DNA of 64,000 nt from Xylanibacter ruminicola Ga6B6 (lineage in GTDB: Bacteria; Bacteroidota; Bacteroidia; Bacteroidales; Bacteroidaceae): contig NZ_JHXD01000002.1 of assembly GCF_000687715.1 (NCBI RefSeq), positions 124,001 through 188,000 of the forward strand, read 5' to 3'. A program made the translations under genes and the position numbers. Positions 33,887 through 42,864 of this stretch are shown here, piece by piece. The notes beneath the pieces are model-generated. The model was not told the origin of the DNA and did no database searches. It saw only the letters and a program-made list of their open reading frames with translations. Numbering within the stretch: position 1 is the stretch's first letter; each line of letters starts with the position of its first letter.

Positions 33887-33936
33887 TATTTTTGCAGTAA
33901 AAGCTTGGTTTTATATCGAAAAAGTTATATTTTTGC
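33887..33936 (+). promoter_or_regulatory. Promoter region of the GH53 gene, two -7 candidates
   Basis: TATTTTTGC occurs twice: 33887-33895 and 33928-33936. The second is 21 bases before the ATG and is the better candidate; the first could be an upstream second start. Confidence 0.55.
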
Positions 33937-33957
33937 AAAGAATAAATAAACTAAAAG

Positions 33958-34980
33958 ATGAAACTACTACTTGTATCGATGGTTATGGCACTTGTTTCGC
34001 AAAGTGCTTTTGCTCAGAATGATTTTGTGAAAGGAGCCGATGTGGGATTTCTCACTGGTCAGGAAAAGCATGGCGTGAAATTTCACGACCGTGAAGGTAA
34101 GGAACGCGAATGTCTGGAACTGCTGAAGAACGACTATCAGATGAAGGCCATCCGCATGCGAGTGTGGGTGAGCCCACGTGGCGGCATGAACGATAAGCAC
34201 GAGTTGCTGGCTATGGCCAAGCGTGCCAAAGCTCTTGGTATGGACCTGATGGTAGACTTTCATTACAGCGACTCGTGGGCTGACCCTGCCAAGCAGCCTA
34301 TCCCCGAGGCTTGGAAAAACCATAACTACAAGCAGATGAAGAAGGATGTGCGCGAACATACCATCGATGTGCTCTCGCTGCTCAAGGCCAATGGTATTGA
34401 GCCACGTTGGGTGCAGGTGGGTAACGAAACAGCCAACGGACTACTTTGGCCTATGGGGCATATCGAGCAGAATCCCAAGCGGTATGCGGGCTTTATCCGT
34501 GCTGGTTACGATGCTGTAAAGAAGGTATTTCCTCGTGCCATCGTCATCGTGCATCTGGACCGCGGCCATCTGCAGAGTCTCTATGATTATAATCTCGACA
34601 TCGTAAAGAAGTATGGTGGCAAGTTCGATATGATAGGCATGTCGCTCTATCCCTACTGGGCCATGCAGGATCATCCTGAACTTAATCCCGATGGCATCAT
34701 TACCGACTGTATGGCTAACATCCGCCATTGCAGCGAAAAATACGGCTGCGATGTGATGATAGTTGAAACAGGTTTTGAGGTTGATGAGCAGCATCCTGAA
34801 AAGATGGACGAGGGTCGCCGCCAGCTAACCCGTGTGATTCGCGAGGCACGCACCCAAACCAATGGTCGTTGCCGTGGTGTGTTCTACTGGGAACCCCAGT
34901 GCCTGCCTGGTGGCTATAAGCTCGGCGCCTTTAACAGTAACGCCGCGCCTACAGCCATCATGGAGGCATTTGTAGAATAA
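33958..34980 (+). CDS. GH53 endo-beta-1,4-galactanase
   Basis: A 340-residue secreted TIM-barrel enzyme with a signal peptide (MKLLLVSMVMALVSQSAFAQ). Family GH53 signs: KGADVGFLTGQEK at the start, RMRVWVSPRGG, DLMVDFHYSDSWADPAKQ, WVQVGNETANGLLWP with acid/base Glu157, and DVMIVETGF with nucleophile Glu270. It cuts beta-1,4-galactan side chains of type I arabinogalactan and rhamnogalacturonan I. It has its own promoter and faces the GH30 gene, whose end lies only 10 bases away with no hairpin between. Confidence 0.95.
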   Translation: MKLLLVSMVMALVSQSAFAQNDFVKGADVGFLTGQEKHGVKFHDREGKERECLELLKNDYQMKAIRMRVWVSPRGGMNDKHELLAMAKRAKALGMDLMVDFHYSDSWADPAKQPIPEAWKNHNYKQMKKDVREHTIDVLSLLKANGIEPRWVQVGNETANGLLWPMGHIEQNPKRYAGFIRAGYDAVKKVFPRAIVIVHLDRGHLQSLYDYNLDIVKKYGGKFDMIGMSLYPYWAMQDHPELNPDGIITDCMANIRHCSEKYGCDVMIVETGFEVDEQHPEKMDEGRRQLTRVIREARTQTNGRCRGVFYWEPQCLPGGYKLGAFNSNAAPTAIMEAFVE

Positions 34981-34990
34981 AAACGTAAAG

Positions 34991-36514
34991 TTATTCGGCT
35001 ACAAAAGTGGTGATACTACGGGGAGGCAATGATTGCTTCCCTGTTGTTTTGCCTACAGGTTTCAGCGTTTCGCCCGATACATCCGAGGTGCGATACATCT
35101 GCCACTGGGTAGACTGCTGGGTTGACAGGTGCAGATTAAAGTCCTGCATCTGATTGCTGTAATTGATAACAACAGCTACCCACTTACCATCGGTATTGCG
35201 ATAAGCCGAACACATCACACCATATGGATTGAACTCGGCTGATGAGCTAACCTCGTAGCGTGTAGCACCAGGACGAATAAATCGGCTGTAGTTGCCCAAT
35301 GCCCACATCAGTCGCGAATCTACGGCATAGCCGCTCTTCATGTGGTCGGCAGTGTAAACACGAATCAGTCCGTCTTTGTAATCCTCACCTACCGAACGCC
35401 ACCACGACCAGCTCTCGGCATCGGCAAACACCAGGTCGTGATGTATCACGCGAGCCACGTAAAGGGCTGTTTTCATTGTAAAGTCGTAGCCACCGCCACC
35501 ACCGATCTCTTCATCGTTGCCCATGATGCAAAGCTCTGTTTGCCAGAACTTCAAACCGTATTTGGCGATGGTGTCGCGTAGCTGTTCGCGTATCTCTCGC
35601 ATATAAGGCACAGGAGTGTTGGTCCAATAGCTGTGTCCTACTATCTGGCGGGGCACGTTAGGCAGATTACCTAAGTAGGTATTGGTGCTGTCTTTAGTAA
35701 AGAATGTGCGTATCTGGTAGCCACGCTCCCAGTTGGTTTGGTGGGTAGCCAACAGGCAACGCAGGTCGCTCGATTCATCCATAATAATCTGTGTGTTCAG
35801 CTTCTGCTGCTTGAAAACCTTGCTGGTTTCGCGAACCAGTCGAGCTATCTCGCGATTGGTGGCTGGTGAACCTTCCTGCTTGGGCCCCAGCCAGTTCCAA
35901 TGACCATCGGGCTCGTTAACAGGACATAGGTAATCAAAATGGATACCATCGTGTGCCTCAACTCCCTTAACTGCCGTAGCCATAAAGCGCGCAAAGTCGT
36001 CGTAACAGTCGTCCTTCAGGTTAATGGTGCCGCCACGCCCCGTATTGGTAGCCAGACCATTCTTGGTGAAATAAACAGGGGCCGAATTAAGGAATGCTAG
36101 GAAGTAGGGCACGCCACGCTGCTTGGCCATCTTCAGAAACTTGCGCTGACCGGCCTGCTTAGTCCAGTCGTAAGTGCCATCCTTGGTCAGGAAACACTCC
36201 GTACGGGTGCCAGGCTGTATCTGCGAGGCCTCGCCTTGTTCGGCGCTGCCTGCACCTAAGTTAAAACGCCAGATCGACAGGCCGATGCCCTTGGGCTTGC
36301 CCTGTGCATCGTTTTCGAGCGAAAAAAGCCAGTCGGCTATCTTCTCCTGCTCGGTTTGGTTCTCCCATAGGCCGATGAATTGCATCGACCAAGCATCAGA
36401 GGCGCCAAAGTGGCGGATTGTCTGACGCTTCTGGCTGACCTCAATCGTAAAGTCAGCCCCACAACACATTGTAGTAGCTGTTGCGAATAATAGTAGTAAG
36501 TAGTATCTCATCAT
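34991..36514 (-). CDS. GH30 glycosidase, probable beta-1,6-galactanase
   Basis: A 507-residue secreted enzyme with a signal peptide (RYYLLLLFATATTMCCGA). GH30 clan-A features: QTIRHFGASDAWSMQFIG at the start, CPVNEPDGHWNW with acid/base Glu201, and KFWQTELCIMG with nucleophile Glu327, plus a C-terminal beta domain (WVAVVINYSNQ). It resembles the GH30 group with endo-beta-1,6-galactanase activity on arabinogalactan proteins; the subfamily is inferred from the DAW and NEPDGHWNW style, not tested. Two ATGs in a row (36514 and 36511) begin the frame; with the promoter so close, the second may be used. It has its own promoter, overlapped by a 15-bp inverted repeat. Confidence 0.85.
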   Translation of the reverse strand: MMRYYLLLLFATATTMCCGADFTIEVSQKRQTIRHFGASDAWSMQFIGLWENQTEQEKIADWLFSLENDAQGKPKGIGLSIWRFNLGAGSAEQGEASQIQPGTRTECFLTKDGTYDWTKQAGQRKFLKMAKQRGVPYFLAFLNSAPVYFTKNGLATNTGRGGTINLKDDCYDDFARFMATAVKGVEAHDGIHFDYLCPVNEPDGHWNWLGPKQEGSPATNREIARLVRETSKVFKQQKLNTQIIMDESSDLRCLLATHQTNWERGYQIRTFFTKDSTNTYLGNLPNVPRQIVGHSYWTNTPVPYMREIREQLRDTIAKYGLKFWQTELCIMGNDEEIGGGGGYDFTMKTALYVARVIHHDLVFADAESWSWWRSVGEDYKDGLIRVYTADHMKSGYAVDSRLMWALGNYSRFIRPGATRYEVSSSAEFNPYGVMCSAYRNTDGKWVAVVINYSNQMQDFNLHLSTQQSTQWQMYRTSDVSGETLKPVGKTTGKQSLPPRSITTFVAE

Positions 36515-36518
36515 GTGT

Positions 36519-36563
36519 GCAAAGATACAACTTTTTGTGGAAATCCGCCAAAAAGTTGTATCT
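36519..36563 (-). promoter_or_regulatory. GH30 promoter overlapped by 15-bp perfect inverted repeat
   Basis: TATCTTTGC on the minus strand at 36519-36527, about 5 bases before the start codon. AGATACAACTTTTTG (36523-36537) and CAAAAAGTTGTATCT (36549-36563) form a perfect 15-bp inverted repeat with an 11-base spacer, and one arm overlaps the -7 box. It may be an operator or an RNA hairpin; no T run follows on the minus strand. Confidence 0.7.
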
Positions 36564-36589
36564 AAAAAAGGTGAAAAACTAATATTGAA

Positions 36590-39127
36590 TTAACGTGATA
36601 GAGTATATACGTTATCAGCCTGGGTGCTGATATCGTACAGATATGTTGATAGAAGTTTGTTTTTCAGCAGTTTCGAGGCATCTTTTACCAGTGGTGTGGG
36701 CATGTCGTATACCTGCATGAGCTGGTTGGTGTTGGCGCCCTTTGATTTCTTTAATCCCTTACCTTTGAGTGGAGCAGCTGAGCGTATGCGCAGATTGCCA
36801 CCCAGTGTAGAACGGATGGTAAGTGATACCACGCGACCCTTTTCCCACTTCATGTGCTCGATGATAAAACCACCACGCGTTTTCAATCCTGAAACCTCGC
36901 CGTCAGACCAAACATCAGGTAATGCCGGCAATAGGTTAATGGCACCGTCGTGGCTCTGTACCAGCATTTCGGCAATGCCGGCGCAGCAGCCAAAATTGCC
37001 ATCAATCTGGAAAGGAGGATGCGCATCGAACATATTTGCATAGGTACCGCCGTCCTGATCCTTGATGGTTACTTTGGGCGATTTCAACTTCAGCTGATTC
37101 TGAATCAGTTTGTAAGCGTGGTTACCATCCAAAAGTCGGGCCCACAAACAAACTTTCCATCCCATTGACCAGCCTCGCGAAGCATCGCCACGCCCAATGA
37201 GCGACTTCTGAACGGCAGCTGTGGCAACAGGGTTGTTATAAGGAGATACCTGACGACCTGGGTAGAGGCACCAAAGGTGCGACACATGACGATGGTTACT
37301 CACCTCGCGGTCCCAGTCTTCGAGCCACTCTTGCAATTGTCCGTATTTGCCTACCATCATGGGGGGTAGTTGGCTTCGAACCTGGTCCAGACTATCTGCG
37401 AAACTCTGATCGATACCTAATGTATGAGCTGCTAAACGGGTGTTATACAGCAGGTCGTAAATCATCTGATTATCCATGGATACGCCTGCAAAAACAGAGG
37501 GCGACTGGTCGTTGTTGAATATCGGGTCGTGATATTTACCCAAACCAGGATTATTCTCAGGAGAGTGTGAGGGCGAGGCTATCAAATATCCTGTCTTGGG
37601 GTCGCGTACCAAGAAGTCGAGATAGAACCGACAAGCCTCAGCCATCACTGGATATGCTTCATGTTTTAAGTAATTCTTGTCGCCCGTATACAGATAGTGC
37701 TCCCAGAGATGCGAGCAGAACCATGCGTTACATGTGGGCCAGATGGAGCACGAATGGTAATCTACGGCTCCAGTAGAGCGCCACAAGTCGGTGTTATGAT
37801 GTAGCGTCCAGCCGCGGGCACCATACATCTCGCTAGCCGAACGGCGTCCTGTAACACTTACATCCTTAACCATCTGCAAAAATGGCTCATGACATTCTGA
37901 AAGGTTCGTTACCTCAGCGGGCCAATAGTTCATTTCTACATTAATATTAGTAGTGTACTTCGAGTCCCAGGCAGGATACTGGTCGGCATCAGGATTCCAG
38001 ATACCCTGCAGATTGGCTGGCTGACTACCCTGTTGCGATGAAGCGATGAGCAGATAACGACCAAACTGGAAATAAGTTGCTACCAAGCTGAGATCGTTTG
38101 TAGTTGAGAACTCGCTGATTCGTACATCAGTGGGTTTCTTCTCCTGCTCAGGATTGTGCCCCAAATCAAGACTAACACGGTTGAACTGCTCCTGATAGCG
38201 AGCCACATGATGAGCCAACGACTTCTCAAATGGCTCGTGTTTATCAAGATAGCTGTTCAGAATAGTCATTGCTTTTGCATCGGCATCGGCCGTGATGTTG
38301 TCGTATCGAACAAAGTTCGTAGCCGAACTAACTACTACCAGTGCTTCGGTAGCACCATTTACCATAATAGTACCATTGGTACCTACCACTTTTCCACCAA
38401 CTGGAATCACTTTGATATATGATACACAGTGGAGACCATTGGGAACGTTCTCTTCTTTTGGTGCAGTGGGATGACTGAAGATGCGTAGCATGTCGTTACC
38501 TACCTGACTGACATCGGCCAAGGCACGCTGCTTCTTTAACGGACCAACAAACGATGCACTGAACTGCAGTTTACCAGCATGGGTAGCTTTCAGTCTGATG
38601 AGTGTTACATTATCGGTTAATGAGGTGATGACCTGACGCTCGTAACCAATGCCGTCGGCCTGATAGGTAGTAGTTGCTACTGCCTCGTTCAGGCTAAGCT
38701 CTCGACGATAGGCGTTAACCTTTTGCTGAGGGAAAGTAAGAACTAGATTACCTACCGACTCGTAGATCATGCCATGACCAGTGATGCTTCTATCTGCTGT
38801 GATATTGTGCATTGACAAGTACTGGGCTTGCTGATAATCGCCACGATTAAGTGCTGCTCGGATGTCGGAAAGCACTCCAAGCGCTTTAGGATTAACATTG
38901 TTATAGGGCGAACCACTCCAGAAGGTGTCTTCGTTCAGCTGGATAGTATCGCTCTCAACACCACCATAAACCATAGCGCCTAAACGTCCATTTCCCAATG
39001 GCAAAGCCTCAACCCAATGCTTGGCTGGGAGATTGTACCACAATACGTGTTTTTTTGAAAAGGATGGCAGTGCCCATAATGCCATGAGCACTACCACCGT
39101 CATCCTGAATAACAAACCTTTTTTCAT
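36590..39127 (-). CDS. GH95 alpha-L-fucosidase/alpha-L-galactosidase
   Basis: An 845-residue secreted enzyme with a signal peptide (MKKGLLFRMTVVVLMALWALPSFS). GH95 features: WYNLPAKHWVEALPLGNGRLGAMVYGG at the start, LNEDTFWSGSPY, TTNINVEMNYWPAEVTNL (the paired Asn of the active site, about residues 388-400), NHRHVSHLWCLYPG (about 613-626), and FQIDGNFGCCAGIAEML with the catalytic-region Asp (about 705). The (alpha/alpha)6 barrel family removes alpha-1,2-L-fucose or L-galactose from plant glycans. It follows the DUF4957/DUF5123-like gene after 22 bases and is probably the fourth gene of the susC operon of PUL B. Confidence 0.93.
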   Translation of the reverse strand: MKKGLLFRMTVVVLMALWALPSFSKKHVLWYNLPAKHWVEALPLGNGRLGAMVYGGVESDTIQLNEDTFWSGSPYNNVNPKALGVLSDIRAALNRGDYQQAQYLSMHNITADRSITGHGMIYESVGNLVLTFPQQKVNAYRRELSLNEAVATTTYQADGIGYERQVITSLTDNVTLIRLKATHAGKLQFSASFVGPLKKQRALADVSQVGNDMLRIFSHPTAPKEENVPNGLHCVSYIKVIPVGGKVVGTNGTIMVNGATEALVVVSSATNFVRYDNITADADAKAMTILNSYLDKHEPFEKSLAHHVARYQEQFNRVSLDLGHNPEQEKKPTDVRISEFSTTNDLSLVATYFQFGRYLLIASSQQGSQPANLQGIWNPDADQYPAWDSKYTTNINVEMNYWPAEVTNLSECHEPFLQMVKDVSVTGRRSASEMYGARGWTLHHNTDLWRSTGAVDYHSCSIWPTCNAWFCSHLWEHYLYTGDKNYLKHEAYPVMAEACRFYLDFLVRDPKTGYLIASPSHSPENNPGLGKYHDPIFNNDQSPSVFAGVSMDNQMIYDLLYNTRLAAHTLGIDQSFADSLDQVRSQLPPMMVGKYGQLQEWLEDWDREVSNHRHVSHLWCLYPGRQVSPYNNPVATAAVQKSLIGRGDASRGWSMGWKVCLWARLLDGNHAYKLIQNQLKLKSPKVTIKDQDGGTYANMFDAHPPFQIDGNFGCCAGIAEMLVQSHDGAINLLPALPDVWSDGEVSGLKTRGGFIIEHMKWEKGRVVSLTIRSTLGGNLRIRSAAPLKGKGLKKSKGANTNQLMQVYDMPTPLVKDASKLLKNKLLSTYLYDISTQADNVYTLSR

Positions 39128-39149
39128 ATAATTAACAATTAACTAACGC

Positions 39150-40742
39150 TTACCACCAACGAGGATCGCCGGCTACCTTTTTACCTTTGAAGATTACACC
39201 TTTCTTAAGGTGGAAGTTACCATTCTGTGGGTCTTCAAACAGATCTTCGGTCGATAGCTCCAAACGGATAGCGTTTGTGAACTTCTTGCTATTCTCTGGG
39301 AAATCGGCTGTGAGATAACAACCTGAGAAATCGAGCCAGCCAGAATAGTCGCCATAACCAGAGTTCATCTTCTGTTCACCATTAGGTCCACAGAATATCA
39401 TATTGGTAACCTGAGCCTCTTTTGGTGTTTTTGTTGCCAGAATCCACTTTTGCAGTTTGGTGGTATAGTTGCAGAAGATGCAACGGTCAACCTTAAACAT
39501 GCCTGCTTGTGCACGCAGGTCCATCATCTGGTCGCCAATCTCCATAAGTGTTGAGTTGGTGATAGATATGGTGCCGATGCTTTTTGCACTACCAATATTA
39601 ATCATGCCATAGCCCGATGTACCCACGTTATTTATAACACAATTGTTGATGTTGATACTATTAACCTCAGCACTACCATTGCTTACAAACACAAGTGAGC
39701 GTGGAATGTTACGAATGATACAGCCTTCGAAGTTGATATTGCCGAAGCCATCGGCACGACGCATGTCGAACCAGAAAGCATTCTTCATTTCATCATCGAT
39801 ATCAACATACTGGAAGTTGATATTCTCAGTTCTGCTGTTGATACTAAATGCTGGCATCTTTAATTCTGGTCGAACACCGTTAACCATCTTACCCGAGAAG
39901 TAGATGTTCTTGATGGTCTCAGGAAGTGATACTTTTCCAACCTCGTATGTATTTCCACCATTAAATACCAGTGTTACGGTCTCATCGGTAGCGGCTGCAA
40001 GCAACTCGTTAACATCATCGCCAACTGCCACATCAATGGTCTGACCTGTTGCAGAACCCAGCGTCTTGAACTTATAGGTGCCGCGTAAGAATGTGTCGTT
40101 GTATATCTGTGCGATATAGTTAGTGCCCGGATTCAGACCGTCAATCATACTGTTACCTGCTTTCTGCATGTCGGCAGTAATATTCAGGCTTGATATCCAT
40201 GTGGTATCCTTTTCACCAATGGTACCCAACTTAATGTTTGTAGCTGTCTTTTCAGGATCCCAGTTCAACTGCACATCCTTGATACCTGGTGTAACTGTGG
40301 TAAAGATTTGTTCGGCAGGTGTCTTGAAGCTTACACCATACCACCCCGACTCATCGCCAGTTGTCTCGTCTATAGCCTTTAAACGGACTGAATAGGTAGT
40401 TGTACCATACAAGTCTTCTATCAGCTTGTGGTACTCGTTCTGTACCATTACCTTACCTGTACTATAGGGTGTTAAGGTGTCGGCCTTGATAACCTCGGTC
40501 CTGACGATTTCGTTAAACTCCAGACTATCGAGACTAAATTCCAATACGTATTGGGTAGCACTGGTAACACCATTAAAGCTTAGTACCACCGAGGTTGGTT
40601 CGGTTTCAACCAACGATAGGTTGGTGGTACGGAACAGGTGACTGTAGCTCTCATCTACAGGCCACTGGTTTGCATCTTCGCTGCACGCAGCAAGGCCAAT
40701 AGCAGCACATGCTATGCAGGCAATCTTATTAATTGTTCTCAT
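39150..40742 (-). CDS. DUF4957/DUF5123-like beta-helix lipoprotein
   Basis: A 530-residue lipoprotein. I place the start at 40742, which gives a lipobox LAAC (MRTINKIACIACAAIGLAAC); the ORF runs up to 40973 inside the susD gene in another frame, but that part has no signal. Residues about 40-150 and 150-230 look like fibronectin-III-type domains. From about 250 on there is a right-handed beta-helix pattern (NINFEGCIIRNIPRSLVF, SININNCVINNV, TISITNSTLMEIG), and the protein ends AGDPRWW, all typical of the DUF4957/DUF5123 proteins often found beside SusC/SusD in pectin loci. The role is unproven; surface binding of a pectic chain is likely. Confidence 0.82.
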   Translation of the reverse strand: MRTINKIACIACAAIGLAACSEDANQWPVDESYSHLFRTTNLSLVETEPTSVVLSFNGVTSATQYVLEFSLDSLEFNEIVRTEVIKADTLTPYSTGKVMVQNEYHKLIEDLYGTTTYSVRLKAIDETTGDESGWYGVSFKTPAEQIFTTVTPGIKDVQLNWDPEKTATNIKLGTIGEKDTTWISSLNITADMQKAGNSMIDGLNPGTNYIAQIYNDTFLRGTYKFKTLGSATGQTIDVAVGDDVNELLAAATDETVTLVFNGGNTYEVGKVSLPETIKNIYFSGKMVNGVRPELKMPAFSINSRTENINFQYVDIDDEMKNAFWFDMRRADGFGNINFEGCIIRNIPRSLVFVSNGSAEVNSININNCVINNVGTSGYGMINIGSAKSIGTISITNSTLMEIGDQMMDLRAQAGMFKVDRCIFCNYTTKLQKWILATKTPKEAQVTNMIFCGPNGEQKMNSGYGDYSGWLDFSGCYLTADFPENSKKFTNAIRLELSTEDLFEDPQNGNFHLKKGVIFKGKKVAGDPRWW

Positions 40743-40764
40743 ATAACAGTTTTTTTTGAGTGGA

Positions 40765-42840
40765 TTAGTTAATACTGTGGTCGTAACCATAAGAATTCTT
40801 AAGATATCCGTTCGACTTATAGATGTCGTCGTAGTAGATAGAGTACAGATGTCGATAGTTACATACACCATTTCCCATGGTGTAGGTCTGCAGTTTTTCC
40901 TGAATCTGCGAACCATACTGCAACTGGCTGAGCAGGGCGCTATAGTCGTAGTTGGCGCGCAAACCAGAGGCACAAAGCAGAATTCTAACCGAGCGGTTCA
41001 CAACATCAGTCTCGCTGTTATCCTTACGCAGCCAGTTAAGCTCCTTGTAAAGGTCGGGATTGGGATTGGCATTGAGTTGACGATAGAAATTGATGCTCGA
41101 AATATCAACCTCAGGATAGCCACTGATGCCCTTCGAAATCATCTTATAATAAACCTTCTCAGGGAAGTCCTTAGGCTCGTATGTTTTATCAAAGATCTTT
41201 ACCGTCTGAGTGCCATCGTACATCTTAACAAGAGCCTCTTTCATCTCCTCAATCTTCTGGTCGAGTAATCCCCAACGAACCAGATCGAGTTTACGAATGC
41301 CTTCGCAGCCAAACTCCCAGGCACGCTCGTTTACAATGGCATTAAAGAAATCGCTATCGTAGTTTTTGATTTCTGCCGATCCTGCACCGAAGGCACGTTC
41401 ACGAACCAGCTCCAGAGCTTCGCGAGCCGACATCTTGGCAATCGTGTTCTTTGTGTCTTCGCCCTCTCCTAACTGATAACGTGCTTCGGCAAACATCAGC
41501 AGTACATCGGGATAACGCATCAGAATCCAGTTAATACCAGTGCTGGGACGGCCGCTGGCTGTTTGAGCCAGAGCCTTATAGGCATCGTTTGTCCAGAAAT
41601 AGCTCCATTTACCAAAGTGAACGTTTAGCATATCGTTACGTCCACTCATGGTTTCGGTCAGTTTGTTGTTCTCCTTGGTAAACTTGGGGAAGTAGCATGC
41701 ATAGTCACGACGGGTGTCGGATGGGGTGAATGAGTAGAAGTAATAGCCGTTAGAGTTTACATACGATGAACCCCAACCAGTGGCACCAAACAAGTTTCCA
41801 TCCATCTCACGTCCCATCAAAGTACCAATATCACCACTATAACCCATACCATTGGCTACCTCGAACATGTTTTCGTTATAGGCATTGTAATCCAGATGAC
41901 AAACCGTTTTCCAGATGTCGCCATAATCAGGATCGAGATGATGAGGATTCTGTTCGTCGCCGATAATCTCAGCACACTGCTGCTCGGCAATGGCATAGTA
42001 GTCGCGCCAGTTCTTAGGACGTCCTACATAGAAACCGTTCATCTCGCCCATACCTGGAACCGTTGAAGGATAGTGCTCTACATTCGAGTCGTCGGCAAAC
42101 TGATTACCGTCGCGTACACTCCAACCACCTGCAAATAAGGCGATACGTGCCAACAAACCTTTGGCAAAGCCTTTGGTAATACGTTCGCAGTTGTAGTCAG
42201 ACACCTCACCAAGCCAAGGCAAATAGTCGATGGCCTCCTGCATGTCGCGTACCAGATATGAATAGATTTCGTCGCGGTCGGTCTTGCCGGCATATACATT
42301 CGAGAGGTCACTGGCCGATGTTCCCTCCTTGTAAGGAATGTCGCCCCAGCGGCGTACGAGTTCAAAATAGCTAAGTGAACGCAAAACAAGAGCTTCGCCC
42401 AAGTAGCGTTGCATGGCTTTATTGCCACTCTTGAAAGCCTCAGAGTTGCGGATTCCCTCAACGGCAGTTGAGGCACGCTCGGCCATCTTGAAGATATACT
42501 GCCACTGGATGGTGTGGTTATACCAATCGCTATAAAAATTGGCTGCACCAGTATCGGATGTCAACTCCTTCGAGGGGTCGTTGTTATAACCGCTGGCCAA
42601 CTCGATATCGCTGACACCCTGCCAGTTTACCGACATTTTCTGTCCATATACGTAAGTTCCTGCCAAATCGCTGTAAACACCCATGATGGCAGCACGAGCC
42701 ATACCCTCGTTCTCATAGATCACCTGACTGGTTTGCTGCGAAGGTGATTCGGTGTCTAGGTAGTCGGAGCAACCAGTAGTAAGAGCACAGAGTGCGCCTG
42801 CAGCGAGCATATATTTTAATGTTCTGTATTTCATAATCAT
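40765..42840 (-). CDS. SusD-like surface lipoprotein (PUL B)
   Basis: A 691-residue RagB/SusD-family lipoprotein with lipobox LTTGC (Cys about 24). Features include ALVLRSLSYFELVRRWGDIPY, the repeated helical region, RYPDVLLMFAEARYQLGEGE and ERAWEFGCEGIRKLDLVRWG. At 691 residues it is longer than the SusD of PUL A (581), which may reflect extra surface loops. Starts at 42840 or two codons later at 42834. It partners the SusC protein encoded immediately upstream (24 bases). Confidence 0.92.
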   Translation of the reverse strand: MIMKYRTLKYMLAAGALCALTTGCSDYLDTESPSQQTSQVIYENEGMARAAIMGVYSDLAGTYVYGQKMSVNWQGVSDIELASGYNNDPSKELTSDTGAANFYSDWYNHTIQWQYIFKMAERASTAVEGIRNSEAFKSGNKAMQRYLGEALVLRSLSYFELVRRWGDIPYKEGTSASDLSNVYAGKTDRDEIYSYLVRDMQEAIDYLPWLGEVSDYNCERITKGFAKGLLARIALFAGGWSVRDGNQFADDSNVEHYPSTVPGMGEMNGFYVGRPKNWRDYYAIAEQQCAEIIGDEQNPHHLDPDYGDIWKTVCHLDYNAYNENMFEVANGMGYSGDIGTLMGREMDGNLFGATGWGSSYVNSNGYYFYSFTPSDTRRDYACYFPKFTKENNKLTETMSGRNDMLNVHFGKWSYFWTNDAYKALAQTASGRPSTGINWILMRYPDVLLMFAEARYQLGEGEDTKNTIAKMSAREALELVRERAFGAGSAEIKNYDSDFFNAIVNERAWEFGCEGIRKLDLVRWGLLDQKIEEMKEALVKMYDGTQTVKIFDKTYEPKDFPEKVYYKMISKGISGYPEVDISSINFYRQLNANPNPDLYKELNWLRKDNSETDVVNRSVRILLCASGLRANYDYSALLSQLQYGSQIQEKLQTYTMGNGVCNYRHLYSIYYDDIYKSNGYLKNSYGYDHSIN

Positions 42841-42864
42841 TATTCTTTGTTTGATATTACATTT

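Noticed and set aside
40743..40973. Longer N-terminus for the DUF5123-like protein
   Set aside because: The extra 77 residues overlap the susD gene in another frame and would hide the lipoprotein signal.
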